The translations under genes and the position numbers were made by a program. The notes below the pieces were generated by a model. The model saw only the letters and a list, made by a program, of their open reading frames with translations. It was not told where the DNA came from and searched no databases. A DNA stretch of 64,000 nt from Sipunculus nudus (Eukaryota > Annelida > Sipuncula > Golfingiida > Sipunculidae), in assembly GCA_026874595.1 (NCBI GenBank), contig JAPPUL010000068.1, positions 445,001 through 509,000 of the forward strand, in the 5' to 3' direction. This document shows positions 1 through 9,094 of the stretch, piece by piece. Within the stretch, counting starts at the first letter, position 1; each line of letters begins with the position of its first letter.

Positions 1-686
1 CCCTCTAGCTTCTTTTCTAACGAATAGGTGCCTATATCTACATCTAAGCACAATACATCAACTTTATACTCGTTTACATATTTTATATCCTCCGTTGTGA
101 ACACCTTTACTCCTTTCGGTATAAACTCATGTACCGCACTGTAGCAAAAACTCTTTGGAATACTAACTAATAGTAAAGATAATGTCCCTGCTGTGCCCCA
201 CTCAGAACCATTCCTTGCTGCTAAGTTAATCGAAAACGTGCCTAACTGTGTGTCCATCTCTATTACTATTGTATTTATATTTTCTCTGGTTAACTGCGCT
301 TTTGACCCTACATATACCACCGGTGCACTTATATTACAATTATAACTTTGTTCCTCAAGGCGAGTAATCGCTGTCCCTGCTATCATATTACCAAGTTCTA
401 TTATTGCCGATTTTAAAATCTCTTTAGCCTTTGTGTCTTTTATAGCATCTTCACTAAAGCCTATCCCTATCATGTTTTCTGCTAGCTTTGTTGTCATCCC
501 CTCCGGCAGGTCAAATATTATCTGCCCTTCTACATCCCCTATTAACGTAAAGAATATGCTAACCCCTCCTACGCTCTCTTTTCCATATGATAGGTATATA
601 TTTTTCTTTATAGCATTTATTCCTACCACGTCTTCTATTATGCTTATTGCTGATGATACAAAAGGGTTTACATATCTAAGATCCAT
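1..686 (-). CDS. CheX/CheC-like chemotaxis phosphatase with receiver-like C-terminus (partial, runs off the window)
   Basis: The reading frame opens at an ATG (684-686) and stays open to the window edge, giving 228 residues without a stop. Residues 1 to about 155 match the CheX/CheC fold: a central E-L-G-N-M-I-A-G segment carries the E-x2-N phosphatase signature, and a Pro follows about 22 residues later (S-A-P-V-V-Y). CheX proteins dephosphorylate CheY-P and so tune flagellar switching. After about residue 195 the sequence (VDVLCLDVDIG) resembles the beta3-Asp loop of a response-regulator receiver domain, so this may be a CheX-receiver fusion. That part is inference, because the gene is cut by the window edge. 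The FliN gene at 53392 supports a flagellated host. Confidence 0.7.
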   Translation of the reverse strand, partial: MDLRYVNPFVSSAISIIEDVVGINAIKKNIYLSYGKESVGGVSIFFTLIGDVEGQIIFDLPEGMTTKLAENMIGIGFSEDAIKDTKAKEILKSAIIELGNMIAGTAITRLEEQSYNCNISAPVVYVGSKAQLTRENINTIVIEMDTQLGTFSINLAARNGSEWGTAGTLSLLLVSIPKSFCYSAVHEFIPKGVKVFTTEDIKYVNEYKVDVLCLDVDIGTYSLEKKLE

Positions 687-953
687 ACTCTATTCCCTCA
701 ATCAATATTATCAAATATTATTTACGCTAAATACATCTAGTTCTAATCTTTAGTATATCTTTTTTTTTCAATGCCCCTTAAGCAACATAATAACTATTTT
801 CCGTTTTATATATCCATATAAATACTCTTTACTTTATGCTCGCATACTTCTTGAGCAATCCAAATCTAATCCTTTATATTGGATATCTATTTTCTTACCT
901 AATATAGGGAAGCAATTACTTGTCTTTATTCTTTATACTAATATAGCACCTCT

Positions 954-3900
954 TTAATATAACTTATTTTTACATAAATAGTCATCAAAAACCTTTGCTA
1001 CTTTAGCCATATTATCATTGTAATAGCATATAAAATCATTAGCATTCTTAAAATTAAAACAATAGGATAGTTCCAATATTTTTTTCCCATCCTCATAAGA
1101 CAAATCCTCTATCGCCATATTCTCTTCTATCCTTAATAGCCCTTCAAGCTCCCTGTAAAACTTTAATCCTTCTAAAAGCACTTTATAATCCTCTTTCCTT
1201 ATTAAGCCTTCCTTATATTGCTTTTTAAGACTCTTATATGTATTGTTTGGTAAATAAGCCATATTCCCCATGCGTAATATAAGATATTCAACCAAGAATT
1301 CTATATCAAGCAGTCCACCCCGCCCCTTCTTAAATAAATATCTTCTGCCTCCCTTGCCTTTCTTTAAAGCATTTTTTGATATCCGCTCCCGCATCATAAC
1401 CACTTCTTTTCTAATATCTTCTGATTCTCCTTTTACACCATCACAAGACAATACAAAATCTCTTATAAGAACTTCTAGTGCCTCTTTAAACCCTACATTT
1501 GGTGAGTAAATCCGTGCCTTTGTATATAACAAACGCTCCCATACCCGCTCTTTATTAGCTCTTCCTTCCAAAAGATAATCTTTTAACTTCTTATAGCTTA
1601 CCGTTATTGGCGCATTGCGTCCCTCTGGCCTGAGTTTCAGGTCTAGTTCATATAAACCTCCGTAGGATATCGCTTTAGTGAAAAAACTACTCAAAGCATT
1701 TAATACCACTTTATAAAACATATTACTATCATAACCCCCCCTTATCTCCTCTCGCTCATTGTATACTAAATATATATCCAGATCCGAACCAAAACTCATG
1801 TCCCTCCCGCCAAGCTTACCAAGCATCACAATCCCGTATTCTTCGCTCTTATAACCTAACTTCTTACTCGATTCTACATGATAATAAGTAAAGCTCTTCA
1901 ACAATATAAACTCTGCTAGCACCGTAAGCCGTTTGCCTTGCTCTTCTACTTCAAGATTTAATAACTGCTGAAGTCCTAGTCGTAAACTTTCGTACGCTTT
2001 TAATTCTATTATTGCATCGTTAAAACTATTTTCAAGTCTAAAGCATTTAAACTCTTCTTCTAATAGCATTTTTGTCGGTTTTATATTTACAAATACATCA
2101 TCTCCAACCTCTTCTAAATATTGAGGGTGGCTTATTAGAAGTTCGCTTAAAAATATACTCTTTGAAAAGATACTTGTTAGACGCAATAATAGTTTTGGAT
2201 ACTCTATAAATAACCTAAATAAACTATCTAATATACCGTAGCATTCCAACAGCTTCAAAAAGTAAAACAGTATCTTATCTATATTGATTCTAAAACTTTT
2301 TTCCTTTTCCACAAGCTCAAATAGTAATATTAATGTGTCTACATACTTATCTTTTCCAAGCTGTTGGACTTTACTTATTTCTCTTATACTCCTTATCGCA
2401 TTCCCTGCATCCTCAAAACCTAGCTCTTTCAAAAAACCTTCCATCCCATATTCACTGCCATCTTCTCGTAGGTACAATAAGGTCATTAGATAACTACGCT
2501 TATCTACAAACACTTTTATGTACTTTCTGAATATATCCTCTGTCCTAAATATAACTTCGTTAAATAGTTCTCTTAGCGCTCTCTCTAGGTCTTTTGAACC
2601 CAAATCATTCACCCTTACAAGACCTTCGGATAACAGTAATGTGAATATGTTTAGTTTGTTGTCTTTTATTTTATTTAGATTTGTAAAAAAGTAGCTCCAA
2701 TCTTTATAATCATATAATTCTCTCTGGTATTTTAACTCCTTCAAAAACATATAACTAGCTCCTATTTGCTCACACTCCGCTTTGCTCATAAATCCATGTC
2801 CTACTAGCTCTTCCAAACTGCATCTTACATTCTCTTTACCTTCTCCTTCTCCATTGCCGTATAGCATACATAATAAGTTTATTGTCTTATCTATTGTCTT
2901 TATAGGCTTTTTTGTAAATGATTTAAATATACTTCCTATAAGTCGCTCATGCTCTTTTACCTCTTCTGTCGATAAGTATTTTCTATACACTAGGCGTTTT
3001 AACTCATTTATGAAATATATTCCAACCCCTTTATCCCCTGCTATGTAGCGCATGTTTATTAATTCGTATCTGTGTACTATATTTTCATTCTCTATATAGT
3101 CTATATATTCTTTTGTTGTTTGGCTTAATGGATAAGGGCTTCTTTTTGATCTTTTATGATAATTAAGATTGTATAATGACTCCATCCCCTTCGGCATTAG
3201 AAAATCTATTACACCCTCTATAACCGCATCCTTAAACTTTTGACCTCTCCTCCATTCAGCCCCTCCTAATACCCCTTTTACTCCATTTTCATATACGAAT
3301 AAAATGTCATATCTATCTGTGTAGGTTAGTTTATGTAATCCGTAGTTATTAAGCCCTATGACCGCAATTGCTATCCTTTCTTGGCTTCCAAAACGTCTTT
3401 CTAATATCTTTCGCTCGCGTTCTAAGACCTTGCCTAATATTAAATCTCCAACTTCACTAAGCCTTTTCCCTACATCCTCTATATTATAGACTCCCATACT
3501 CTTCAAGCTGCCTATTCGTAATATTTGTACTCTCTTAAAACTACTTAGTCTACTAAAATCAAGTCGTTCTAGTAACTCATCTTCTCCCCCATCCCCCCCA
3601 TCCTCCTTCTCCCCCTCTATTCCTACATGTTTATAGAGCTCTTTTAAGAGTTTCTTTTTATCCTCTTTTAGAAAACCTATTGCACCGTTTAGTCCCTCTT
3701 TAAGCATATTTACATTCTTTGATATCTCATCTATAAAGCTATTTTCAAATACTCGTTTTAGTATTTTTATCTCTTCAAACAATATCCGGCACAGGTAGGG
3801 ATAGGATAAGATATTTTTTAAGCATTCTCGGAAGATTGATGAACGCAAAAATAATGCCACGAACCATTCCTTATCTTCTACCTTCCCATAACATTTGCTA

Positions 3901-4136
3901 AGTAGAATTACTCCATCCCCCCTGCTGCCAAAAAAACTTAGCCACTTGTTTAGCTCCATTATAATACGTTCTTGCCCTTCTTTTTCCCCTTCTTCCAAAC
4001 CCAGCCCTACAAACCTAGTTTTTACTAGTTTAGCAAATCCTTCCTCCTCCTCCCCGATTAGCTCGTCATCCTCTTTTAATAGCTTAAGCACTCTTTCGAA
4101 TGGTATCTTTTGGGACTCATTACCTTTTAACATCAC
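954..4136 (-). CDS. glnE: Glutamine synthetase adenylyltransferase/adenylyl-removing enzyme GlnE, N-terminal active site degenerate
   Basis: At 1060 residues it has the full length of GlnE, the bifunctional cytoplasmic enzyme that adenylylates and deadenylylates glutamine synthetase in response to nitrogen status. The C-terminal adenylyltransferase domain carries an intact nucleotidyltransferase motif, GKLGGRDMSFGSDLD, at about residues 773-790. The N-terminal adenylyl-removase domain has the equivalent segment at residues 261-280, but the canonical S-D-x-D has become D274-R275-Y276-D277. The first metal-binding Asp is therefore Arg, and the preceding G-G-R/G-E is altered too. The removal activity is probably weakened or lost (inference). 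No glnB or glnA lies nearby. Confidence 0.9.
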   Translation of the reverse strand: MMLKGNESQKIPFERVLKLLKEDDELIGEEEEGFAKLVKTRFVGLGLEEGEKEGQERIIMELNKWLSFFGSRGDGVILLSKCYGKVEDKEWFVALFLRSSIFRECLKNILSYPYLCRILFEEIKILKRVFENSFIDEISKNVNMLKEGLNGAIGFLKEDKKKLLKELYKHVGIEGEKEDGGDGGEDELLERLDFSRLSSFKRVQILRIGSLKSMGVYNIEDVGKRLSEVGDLILGKVLERERKILERRFGSQERIAIAVIGLNNYGLHKLTYTDRYDILFVYENGVKGVLGGAEWRRGQKFKDAVIEGVIDFLMPKGMESLYNLNYHKRSKRSPYPLSQTTKEYIDYIENENIVHRYELINMRYIAGDKGVGIYFINELKRLVYRKYLSTEEVKEHERLIGSIFKSFTKKPIKTIDKTINLLCMLYGNGEGEGKENVRCSLEELVGHGFMSKAECEQIGASYMFLKELKYQRELYDYKDWSYFFTNLNKIKDNKLNIFTLLLSEGLVRVNDLGSKDLERALRELFNEVIFRTEDIFRKYIKVFVDKRSYLMTLLYLREDGSEYGMEGFLKELGFEDAGNAIRSIREISKVQQLGKDKYVDTLILLFELVEKEKSFRINIDKILFYFLKLLECYGILDSLFRLFIEYPKLLLRLTSIFSKSIFLSELLISHPQYLEEVGDDVFVNIKPTKMLLEEEFKCFRLENSFNDAIIELKAYESLRLGLQQLLNLEVEEQGKRLTVLAEFILLKSFTYYHVESSKKLGYKSEEYGIVMLGKLGGRDMSFGSDLDIYLVYNEREEIRGGYDSNMFYKVVLNALSSFFTKAISYGGLYELDLKLRPEGRNAPITVSYKKLKDYLLEGRANKERVWERLLYTKARIYSPNVGFKEALEVLIRDFVLSCDGVKGESEDIRKEVVMMRERISKNALKKGKGGRRYLFKKGRGGLLDIEFLVEYLILRMGNMAYLPNNTYKSLKKQYKEGLIRKEDYKVLLEGLKFYRELEGLLRIEENMAIEDLSYEDGKKILELSYCFNFKNANDFICYYNDNMAKVAKVFDDYLCKNKLY

Positions 4137-4307
4137 CTTTTTCTTATCTATTTTTTTTTATTTATATCTGTTATCTTTTTAGCTTTTCATTTGTATTATT
4201 TATTGTATGATTTAGGTGGATTATAATTATTTTACTTATCACTGCTATTAATGTAGTGATATATATATATAAATATAATCACTCTTTTATTTTTAATCTT
4301 TTATACA

Positions 4308-4370
4308 TCTTTTTATAAAGCTATTTTATAAAGCTATTTTATAAAGCTATTTTATAGAACTATTTTAGAA
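4308..4370 (+). repeat. 13-bp tandem repeat just upstream of mnmA
   Basis: The unit ctattttataaag occurs at 4321-4333 and 4334-4346, with decaying copies at 4347-4359 and 4360-4370 and a partial one before 4321. The array ends five bases before the mnmA start codon and replaces any clear Shine-Dalgarno sequence, so it may affect expression of mnmA. Confidence 0.75.
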
Positions 4371-4374
4371 CATT

Positions 4375-5439
4375 ATGAGAATTGCTGTCGCTTTATCTGG
4401 AGGCATTGATAGTACCTCCGCTTTACTACGTTTGAAGATTAAAGGACATGACGTTATTGCCATCACTATGAAAAACTACTCCAAGGAACATTCTAAATGT
4501 TCTTTGCTTAAAGATGGAATTAGTGATGCTAAAGATATTTGTTCCCAATTCAATATTAAGCATTACATCATTGACACGCAAGAGCTTTTTAAGCAAAAAG
4601 TTATTGACTACTTTGTAAACCAATATTTAGACGGGAAGACTCCTAATGCTTGTTTAACTTGTAATGCTGTTGTTAAGTTTAATTCTATCTTTGACTTTGC
4701 ATCTACTCTGGGTTATAACTATATCGCTACCGGCCATTACGCCGTTATTGAAAACAACAAAAGCAATATCACCGTTTTAAAAAAGGGTATTGACTCTCTT
4801 AAAGACCAATCTTACTTCTTAAGCCGGCTTGATATAACTACTTTACAACGTTGTTTATTCCCGCTCGGTAAGACCACTAAAAAACAGAATATTGAATTCT
4901 TAAAATCACTAGATATTCATCATATTGCTAATAAAAAAGAAAGTCAAGAAATGTGTTTCGTTCATAAGGACAGTTACAAAGACTTTATTAAACAATATGA
5001 TTCTAATAGATATATTAAACCCGGCAACATAATAGACCAAAATAATAATATCTTGGGTAAGCATGACGGTATCCCTTTTTATACTATCGGACAACGAAAG
5101 GGCTTAAATGTATCTATCGGGAAACCTGCTTATGTTACTCATATTAACCCCGTTACTAATAATATTACCATCGGGGATAAACCTTTTCACTCCAATCTTA
5201 ATATGTCTTCTTTAAACTGGCTTTTGGATTTGGCACCTCATGATATCAGAAGCACTACTTTTAATGTTAAAGTCAGATACATGCATAAAGGACAAGATGC
5301 TACGTTCGCTAATTTTAATAGCCACTCGGCTACCTTGTCTTTTAAAGAACAAGTACTTGCTATTACACCAGGCCAGGGCGCAGTCGGCTATATTAATGAT
5401 AAAGTCGCTTTCTCCGGTATTATTGATAACCCTTTTTAA
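4375..5439 (+). CDS. mnmA: tRNA-specific 2-thiouridylase MnmA
   Basis: This enzyme thiolates U34 of tRNAs for Lys, Glu and Gln, using sulfur relayed from a persulfide carrier. The N-terminal PP-loop ATP-binding motif reads ALSGGIDST. The first catalytic cysteine lies in PNACLTCN, the tRNA-binding segment is KDQSYFLSRL, and the second catalytic cysteine sits in QEMCFVHK at about residue 200. The length of 354 is normal. The start has no good ribosome-binding site and follows a 13-bp repeat array. The 3' end overlaps the convergent cytochrome gene by 4 bp. The coding strand is C/A-rich compared with the minus-strand neighbours. Confidence 0.93.
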   Translation: MRIAVALSGGIDSTSALLRLKIKGHDVIAITMKNYSKEHSKCSLLKDGISDAKDICSQFNIKHYIIDTQELFKQKVIDYFVNQYLDGKTPNACLTCNAVVKFNSIFDFASTLGYNYIATGHYAVIENNKSNITVLKKGIDSLKDQSYFLSRLDITTLQRCLFPLGKTTKKQNIEFLKSLDIHHIANKKESQEMCFVHKDSYKDFIKQYDSNRYIKPGNIIDQNNNILGKHDGIPFYTIGQRKGLNVSIGKPAYVTHINPVTNNITIGDKPFHSNLNMSSLNWLLDLAPHDIRSTTFNVKVRYMHKGQDATFANFNSHSATLSFKEQVLAITPGQGAVGYINDKVAFSGIIDNPF

Positions 5440-6860
5440 TATTCACGTTCTGACAGCGGCTTCCCTTTCTCTTTTTTTGAAAGCTCTATTAACTCTTCCA
5501 TCGTGTACACCTTCTTACTTTTTCCACTTTTTAAATCTATCTCTTCCATATATACATAGCTTGCCATAGGATAATAATTTATTGCATTTTCAACGTAATA
5601 TTGTCCCTTCGGAAAATGCTTTTCATTTACTCCCTTCGCTTCCATCATATGTTTTGCATTCTTACTCGACAACCTAACGTGGATTGCTTTTATTTGTATC
5701 TTAAACCCTTCTTGCCCTGATTTCGCTCTTTCTAGCTTTAAACTTGGTTCCCATTCCCGTACCTCTCCTTGCCTAAGCCTATTGTCAGATACCTTTCTTG
5801 CCGGTGACCACTCCCAATGTTGCCATATCTTATATTCTGCCTTATAAAGCTCTTTATTACTTGCATCAAGAAGTTTTGCATATACTAATATCATCCTTTC
5901 TGGATCTGCTGTTGGCAAGTAATGACCTGCGTTCTCGTTCTTTAGCAATACCTTAAGTTTTATCTCCTCTCCCTCATGATTTATATCAGATACTTTTACA
6001 CGAAGTGCAGATTTATAGCCCCTTTTAAGCAAATTATCGTAACTGTGATACCATTTTGGTATCCCTCCTCCTACCCAGTTGTGTTGTCTTGCCTTTCTTG
6101 GCTTTAAGTTTTTCATGAAGGGGACTAATAGCCTTTTCTCCTCCGGCATATGACAACTAACACAGCTTTGTTCGCTTCCATAAATATTTACTAAAGACTT
6201 TTGACCCAAAGCAAGCTCTTCTTTCGTTTTAAACCAGCATACTAAATTCTCAGTTATCCCTACACCCTTCGGACTATGGCATCTATAGCATATCTCCTGC
6301 AGAAACCTTTTGTCCTTCTTTACCGGATGTGGTGCTTTCTTACTTCCGTATGGCCCTATTATATATCCCTCTCCATCCCCTTGGGTCCGCACATGGCACA
6401 CCGCGCAAGTTATCGCTTCCTTTTGCATTTTTACATCAAATCTTGGATTCTCATCCTTCAGCGGCAGGTAGATATTCCCCCCTGCAAACCCTGCTTTAAA
6501 CCCTTTTAGTACATATTCTCGCTGGTTTTGGATAGGAATATGACAATTTAAACATACCCACTTCGGAGAACTCTCTTTTGTTAGCTCTGCTTGGAATTGT
6601 ATGTCACTAAGCGCATTAGAATGTGTCGACTCCTTCCATTCTTCATACTCTTTCGTGTGACACGCTTTGCAATTCTCCGCCTTATACCCTGCAAGCCCTT
6701 TCACCCTCTTCACTTCCGGCAACACAAAGGCATGCCTTTGTGTTGCCTTGTCAAACCTATCTTCAAGACGTACCTCTCGAGCAAATGTATACCAGTACGC
6801 TACTCCAAGTATTATTACAGCCCCAAACAAAAATAAACCAAACCTTTTCAATCTTTTCAT
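5436..6860 (-). CDS. Membrane-anchored pentahaem cytochrome c (cytochrome c554-like)
   Basis: The 474-residue protein starts with one hydrophobic segment (about residues 7-25) that acts as an uncleaved anchor or signal peptide. It then has five CXXCH haem-attachment motifs at residues 64, 103, 152, 191 and 233. The region up to about residue 240 resembles the cytochrome c554/multihaem family. The C-terminal 230 residues have no haem motif and look beta-rich, perhaps a partner-binding domain. It would sit in the periplasm and carry electrons. It follows a lipoprotein gene (53-base gap) and an ArsS-like gene on the same strand. The specific donor or acceptor is unknown. Confidence 0.85.
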   Translation of the reverse strand: MKRLKRFGLFLFGAVIILGVAYWYTFAREVRLEDRFDKATQRHAFVLPEVKRVKGLAGYKAENCKACHTKEYEEWKESTHSNALSDIQFQAELTKESSPKWVCLNCHIPIQNQREYVLKGFKAGFAGGNIYLPLKDENPRFDVKMQKEAITCAVCHVRTQGDGEGYIIGPYGSKKAPHPVKKDKRFLQEICYRCHSPKGVGITENLVCWFKTKEELALGQKSLVNIYGSEQSCVSCHMPEEKRLLVPFMKNLKPRKARQHNWVGGGIPKWYHSYDNLLKRGYKSALRVKVSDINHEGEEIKLKVLLKNENAGHYLPTADPERMILVYAKLLDASNKELYKAEYKIWQHWEWSPARKVSDNRLRQGEVREWEPSLKLERAKSGQEGFKIQIKAIHVRLSSKNAKHMMEAKGVNEKHFPKGQYYVENAINYYPMASYVYMEEIDLKSGKSKKVYTMEELIELSKKEKGKPLSEREY

Positions 6861-6913
6861 GCCTTCATCCCTTTCCTACACTACAGCACCACGTAACTAT
6901 TTTGAAAACTTAG

Positions 6914-7843
6914 TTAGTTCTTAAACATATAGTCTGCCTGTTTACCACGATTTTCTGGAGTCCAGTACGGAAAAAATTCCGTGTACTTAAGTTCTTTACT
7001 AAATTTCTCCTTCTGGCTTAACAGTGTGTGCGGAAACGACTTGTCCAATATATACACATTCTTTTTATCACCATAGCTTACACTTACCTCTATCGCTTCT
7101 TTCCCTTTATATTCAGTCGATTTATTAGTTACATTTGCTTCTTGTACTTTTGGATAATCTTTACTTATTGATTCTTGCGATAGCTTCGATGTCCCCGGAG
7201 GATGATTCCCAAGCAGGGTTTGTACCATATTTATTTTGTAACTACTTTCTCCCAAACGAAACCTTACGTATACCGGTAGCGCATCGTAAAATGTGTCGAA
7301 TTCATCTGTTGGCTTCTTTAATACTATTGTACCATGATTGTTCCAATACGAAAACCAGGTGAACATCCCTACCTGATCTCGTACCCTCTCATATATCATG
7401 AAGTTATTACCACACCCATCCTGACTCCCCATTGTATACTTCAATACGTTCCCATTGTCTATATCAAAAAATATATCCGATTTGAACGAGTAATTATATG
7501 TTCCTGTTCTAAACTGATCATACGTAGAAAACTTGAGCACTGCTGAATTCATCTCTTTTGCCGTCGTTTTAACATTCTTGCCCATCCTCCATGGCTCCTT
7601 CACAAGAACTGTCATACTATCTAATAATTTACGGCCTGCTCCATACCATTTCACATTCCCATTATACCTTTGATATTCTCCTTTTCCCTTGTTCCAATGC
7701 TCGTCTTGTAGAAACGCTATGTCCTTTTTACTCTTCTTTAAATGAGTATATTTAGTGTTTTTCGAACATGACCCAAATATTATCCCTACACTTACTAATA
7801 ACATAGTTAGAACTATCCCCACAACCCTATTTCGTTTTTTCAT
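6914..7843 (-). CDS. Lipoprotein of unknown family, next to the multihaem cytochrome
   Basis: Residues 1-26 are a lipoprotein signal: MKKR, a hydrophobic stretch, then the lipobox FGSC with Cys26 as the likely lipidated residue. The mature 283 residues are rich in aromatic and charged residues and recognisably beta-like, with only one further Cys (in QDGCGNN). I do not recognise a domain. Position suggests an outer- or inner-membrane partner of the downstream cytochrome, and the two genes are probably cotranscribed. No haem motif is present, so it is not itself a cytochrome. Confidence 0.75.
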   Translation of the reverse strand: MKKRNRVVGIVLTMLLVSVGIIFGSCSKNTKYTHLKKSKKDIAFLQDEHWNKGKGEYQRYNGNVKWYGAGRKLLDSMTVLVKEPWRMGKNVKTTAKEMNSAVLKFSTYDQFRTGTYNYSFKSDIFFDIDNGNVLKYTMGSQDGCGNNFMIYERVRDQVGMFTWFSYWNNHGTIVLKKPTDEFDTFYDALPVYVRFRLGESSYKINMVQTLLGNHPPGTSKLSQESISKDYPKVQEANVTNKSTEYKGKEAIEVSVSYGDKKNVYILDKSFPHTLLSQKEKFSKELKYTEFFPYWTPENRGKQADYMFKN

Positions 7844-7972
7844 TTCATTTCTCCTACTGTTTTATTTTACATAGGTTATAACCTAACTTAATAAGTATAA
7901 TATATATATATTGTTATTTATTTATTTTTTTCTCTCAACAATCTTTTATTACTTTATCTAGTTTATAAATAA

Positions 7973-8947
7973 TTATTTGAATAAGGCTCCTGAACAACTT
8001 GAACCTGCTCCCGCTGTACAGGCAAAACAGTAATCTCTTACCTCTATTCCTTTTACTATATCTACGCTTTTATGCTTTAGTACATCATCTATTGTTAGTA
8101 TTTGCCCTTCTTCTCCTTTACAATGCACTTTTGATATTAAGTTAAAATCACAATCAAACAACTTGCCTTCATAATTTATCGATAACTGCTTCTTACACAT
8201 CAAATGGGGTAATGTCGATTTATTAAAGTGGGATTCAAGAAAATTAAGATACTCCTCGTCCAAGTTCTTCTTTCTAAGATACTTCTCATACCTGCCTAGT
8301 AATACATTATTAAAGACATATAATGAATTGAAATCTATTGAAAAATCAGCCTTAAGACGTTTCTTATAATCAGATTCTAAGCCCTCTTGTGCCGGGGCAA
8401 GAGCAAAGTTGTTATCACTTGGCATGGCTGGGTTATATACTAAATTTAAAACTAATTTACTACCATAACCCCTCATATTTAATAGCTTTAAGCCCTCTAT
8501 ACTCTTATCATAAACCCCTTTGCCCCTCATAGCATCTACATTTTCACGCAGATAGCAGGGCATGCTTGCTACTACCTCAACTCCATAAGCCTCAAAAAAC
8601 TCTGGCAAATCTCTATACCCTTCCTCGAAAAAGATAGTGAGATTAGAACGCACTATTACTCGCTTATTATTTATCTTCGCTTCCTTAACTATATCCCTAA
8701 AACCAAAATGACTCTCAGGTGCACCCCCTGTTATGTCTATTAACTCTATTTGTTTAAAAGAACGTATAACCTCAATTATCTTGTCTTTTACTTCCTTACT
8801 TATCTCTTCCTTGCGGTCCGGACCAGCTTCTATATGACAGTGAAAGCATCTTTGATTACATTTTCTACCAAGATTTAATTGTAATGTGCTCACCTTATCC
8901 TTACTCATCTGACTCCCAACAATTTCAGCAAATCTCGTCTTTGTCAT
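7973..8947 (-). CDS. arsS: ArsS-like radical SAM/Cys-rich protein
   Basis: The protein is 324 residues long. The radical SAM cluster motif CNQRCFHC lies at about residues 30-37, followed by the typical I-E-A-G-P and the SAM-binding T-G-G-A-P segment. The C-terminal domain ends in CFACTAGAGSSCSGAL, the cysteine-rich tail seen in the ArsS (arsenosugar biosynthesis) family. Family knowledge suggests 5'-deoxyadenosyl radical chemistry with thiol or arsenic substrates. Context gives no arsenic gene: the neighbours on the same strand are a lipoprotein and a multihaem cytochrome, so the substrate here is open. Confidence 0.8.
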   Translation of the reverse strand: MTKTRFAEIVGSQMSKDKVSTLQLNLGRKCNQRCFHCHIEAGPDRKEEISKEVKDKIIEVIRSFKQIELIDITGGAPESHFGFRDIVKEAKINNKRVIVRSNLTIFFEEGYRDLPEFFEAYGVEVVASMPCYLRENVDAMRGKGVYDKSIEGLKLLNMRGYGSKLVLNLVYNPAMPSDNNFALAPAQEGLESDYKKRLKADFSIDFNSLYVFNNVLLGRYEKYLRKKNLDEEYLNFLESHFNKSTLPHLMCKKQLSINYEGKLFDCDFNLISKVHCKGEEGQILTIDDVLKHKSVDIVKGIEVRDYCFACTAGAGSSCSGALFK

Positions 8948-9094
8948 AGCTTATAAAAACCTCCTAAAATAAATTTAACTTATATGGTATGCTTTTTATA
9001 AAACATTATAAATAAATATATTATATTTATGCTGTTTAATGACATAGTTTGTCTTTAATCATAATATCTTATAACTACTCTCATTTGTAAGAAT

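Noticed and set aside
433-753. 106-residue plus-strand frame at the window start
   Set aside because: It is a shadow of the CheX-like gene on the minus strand, which has the conserved motif and no stop.
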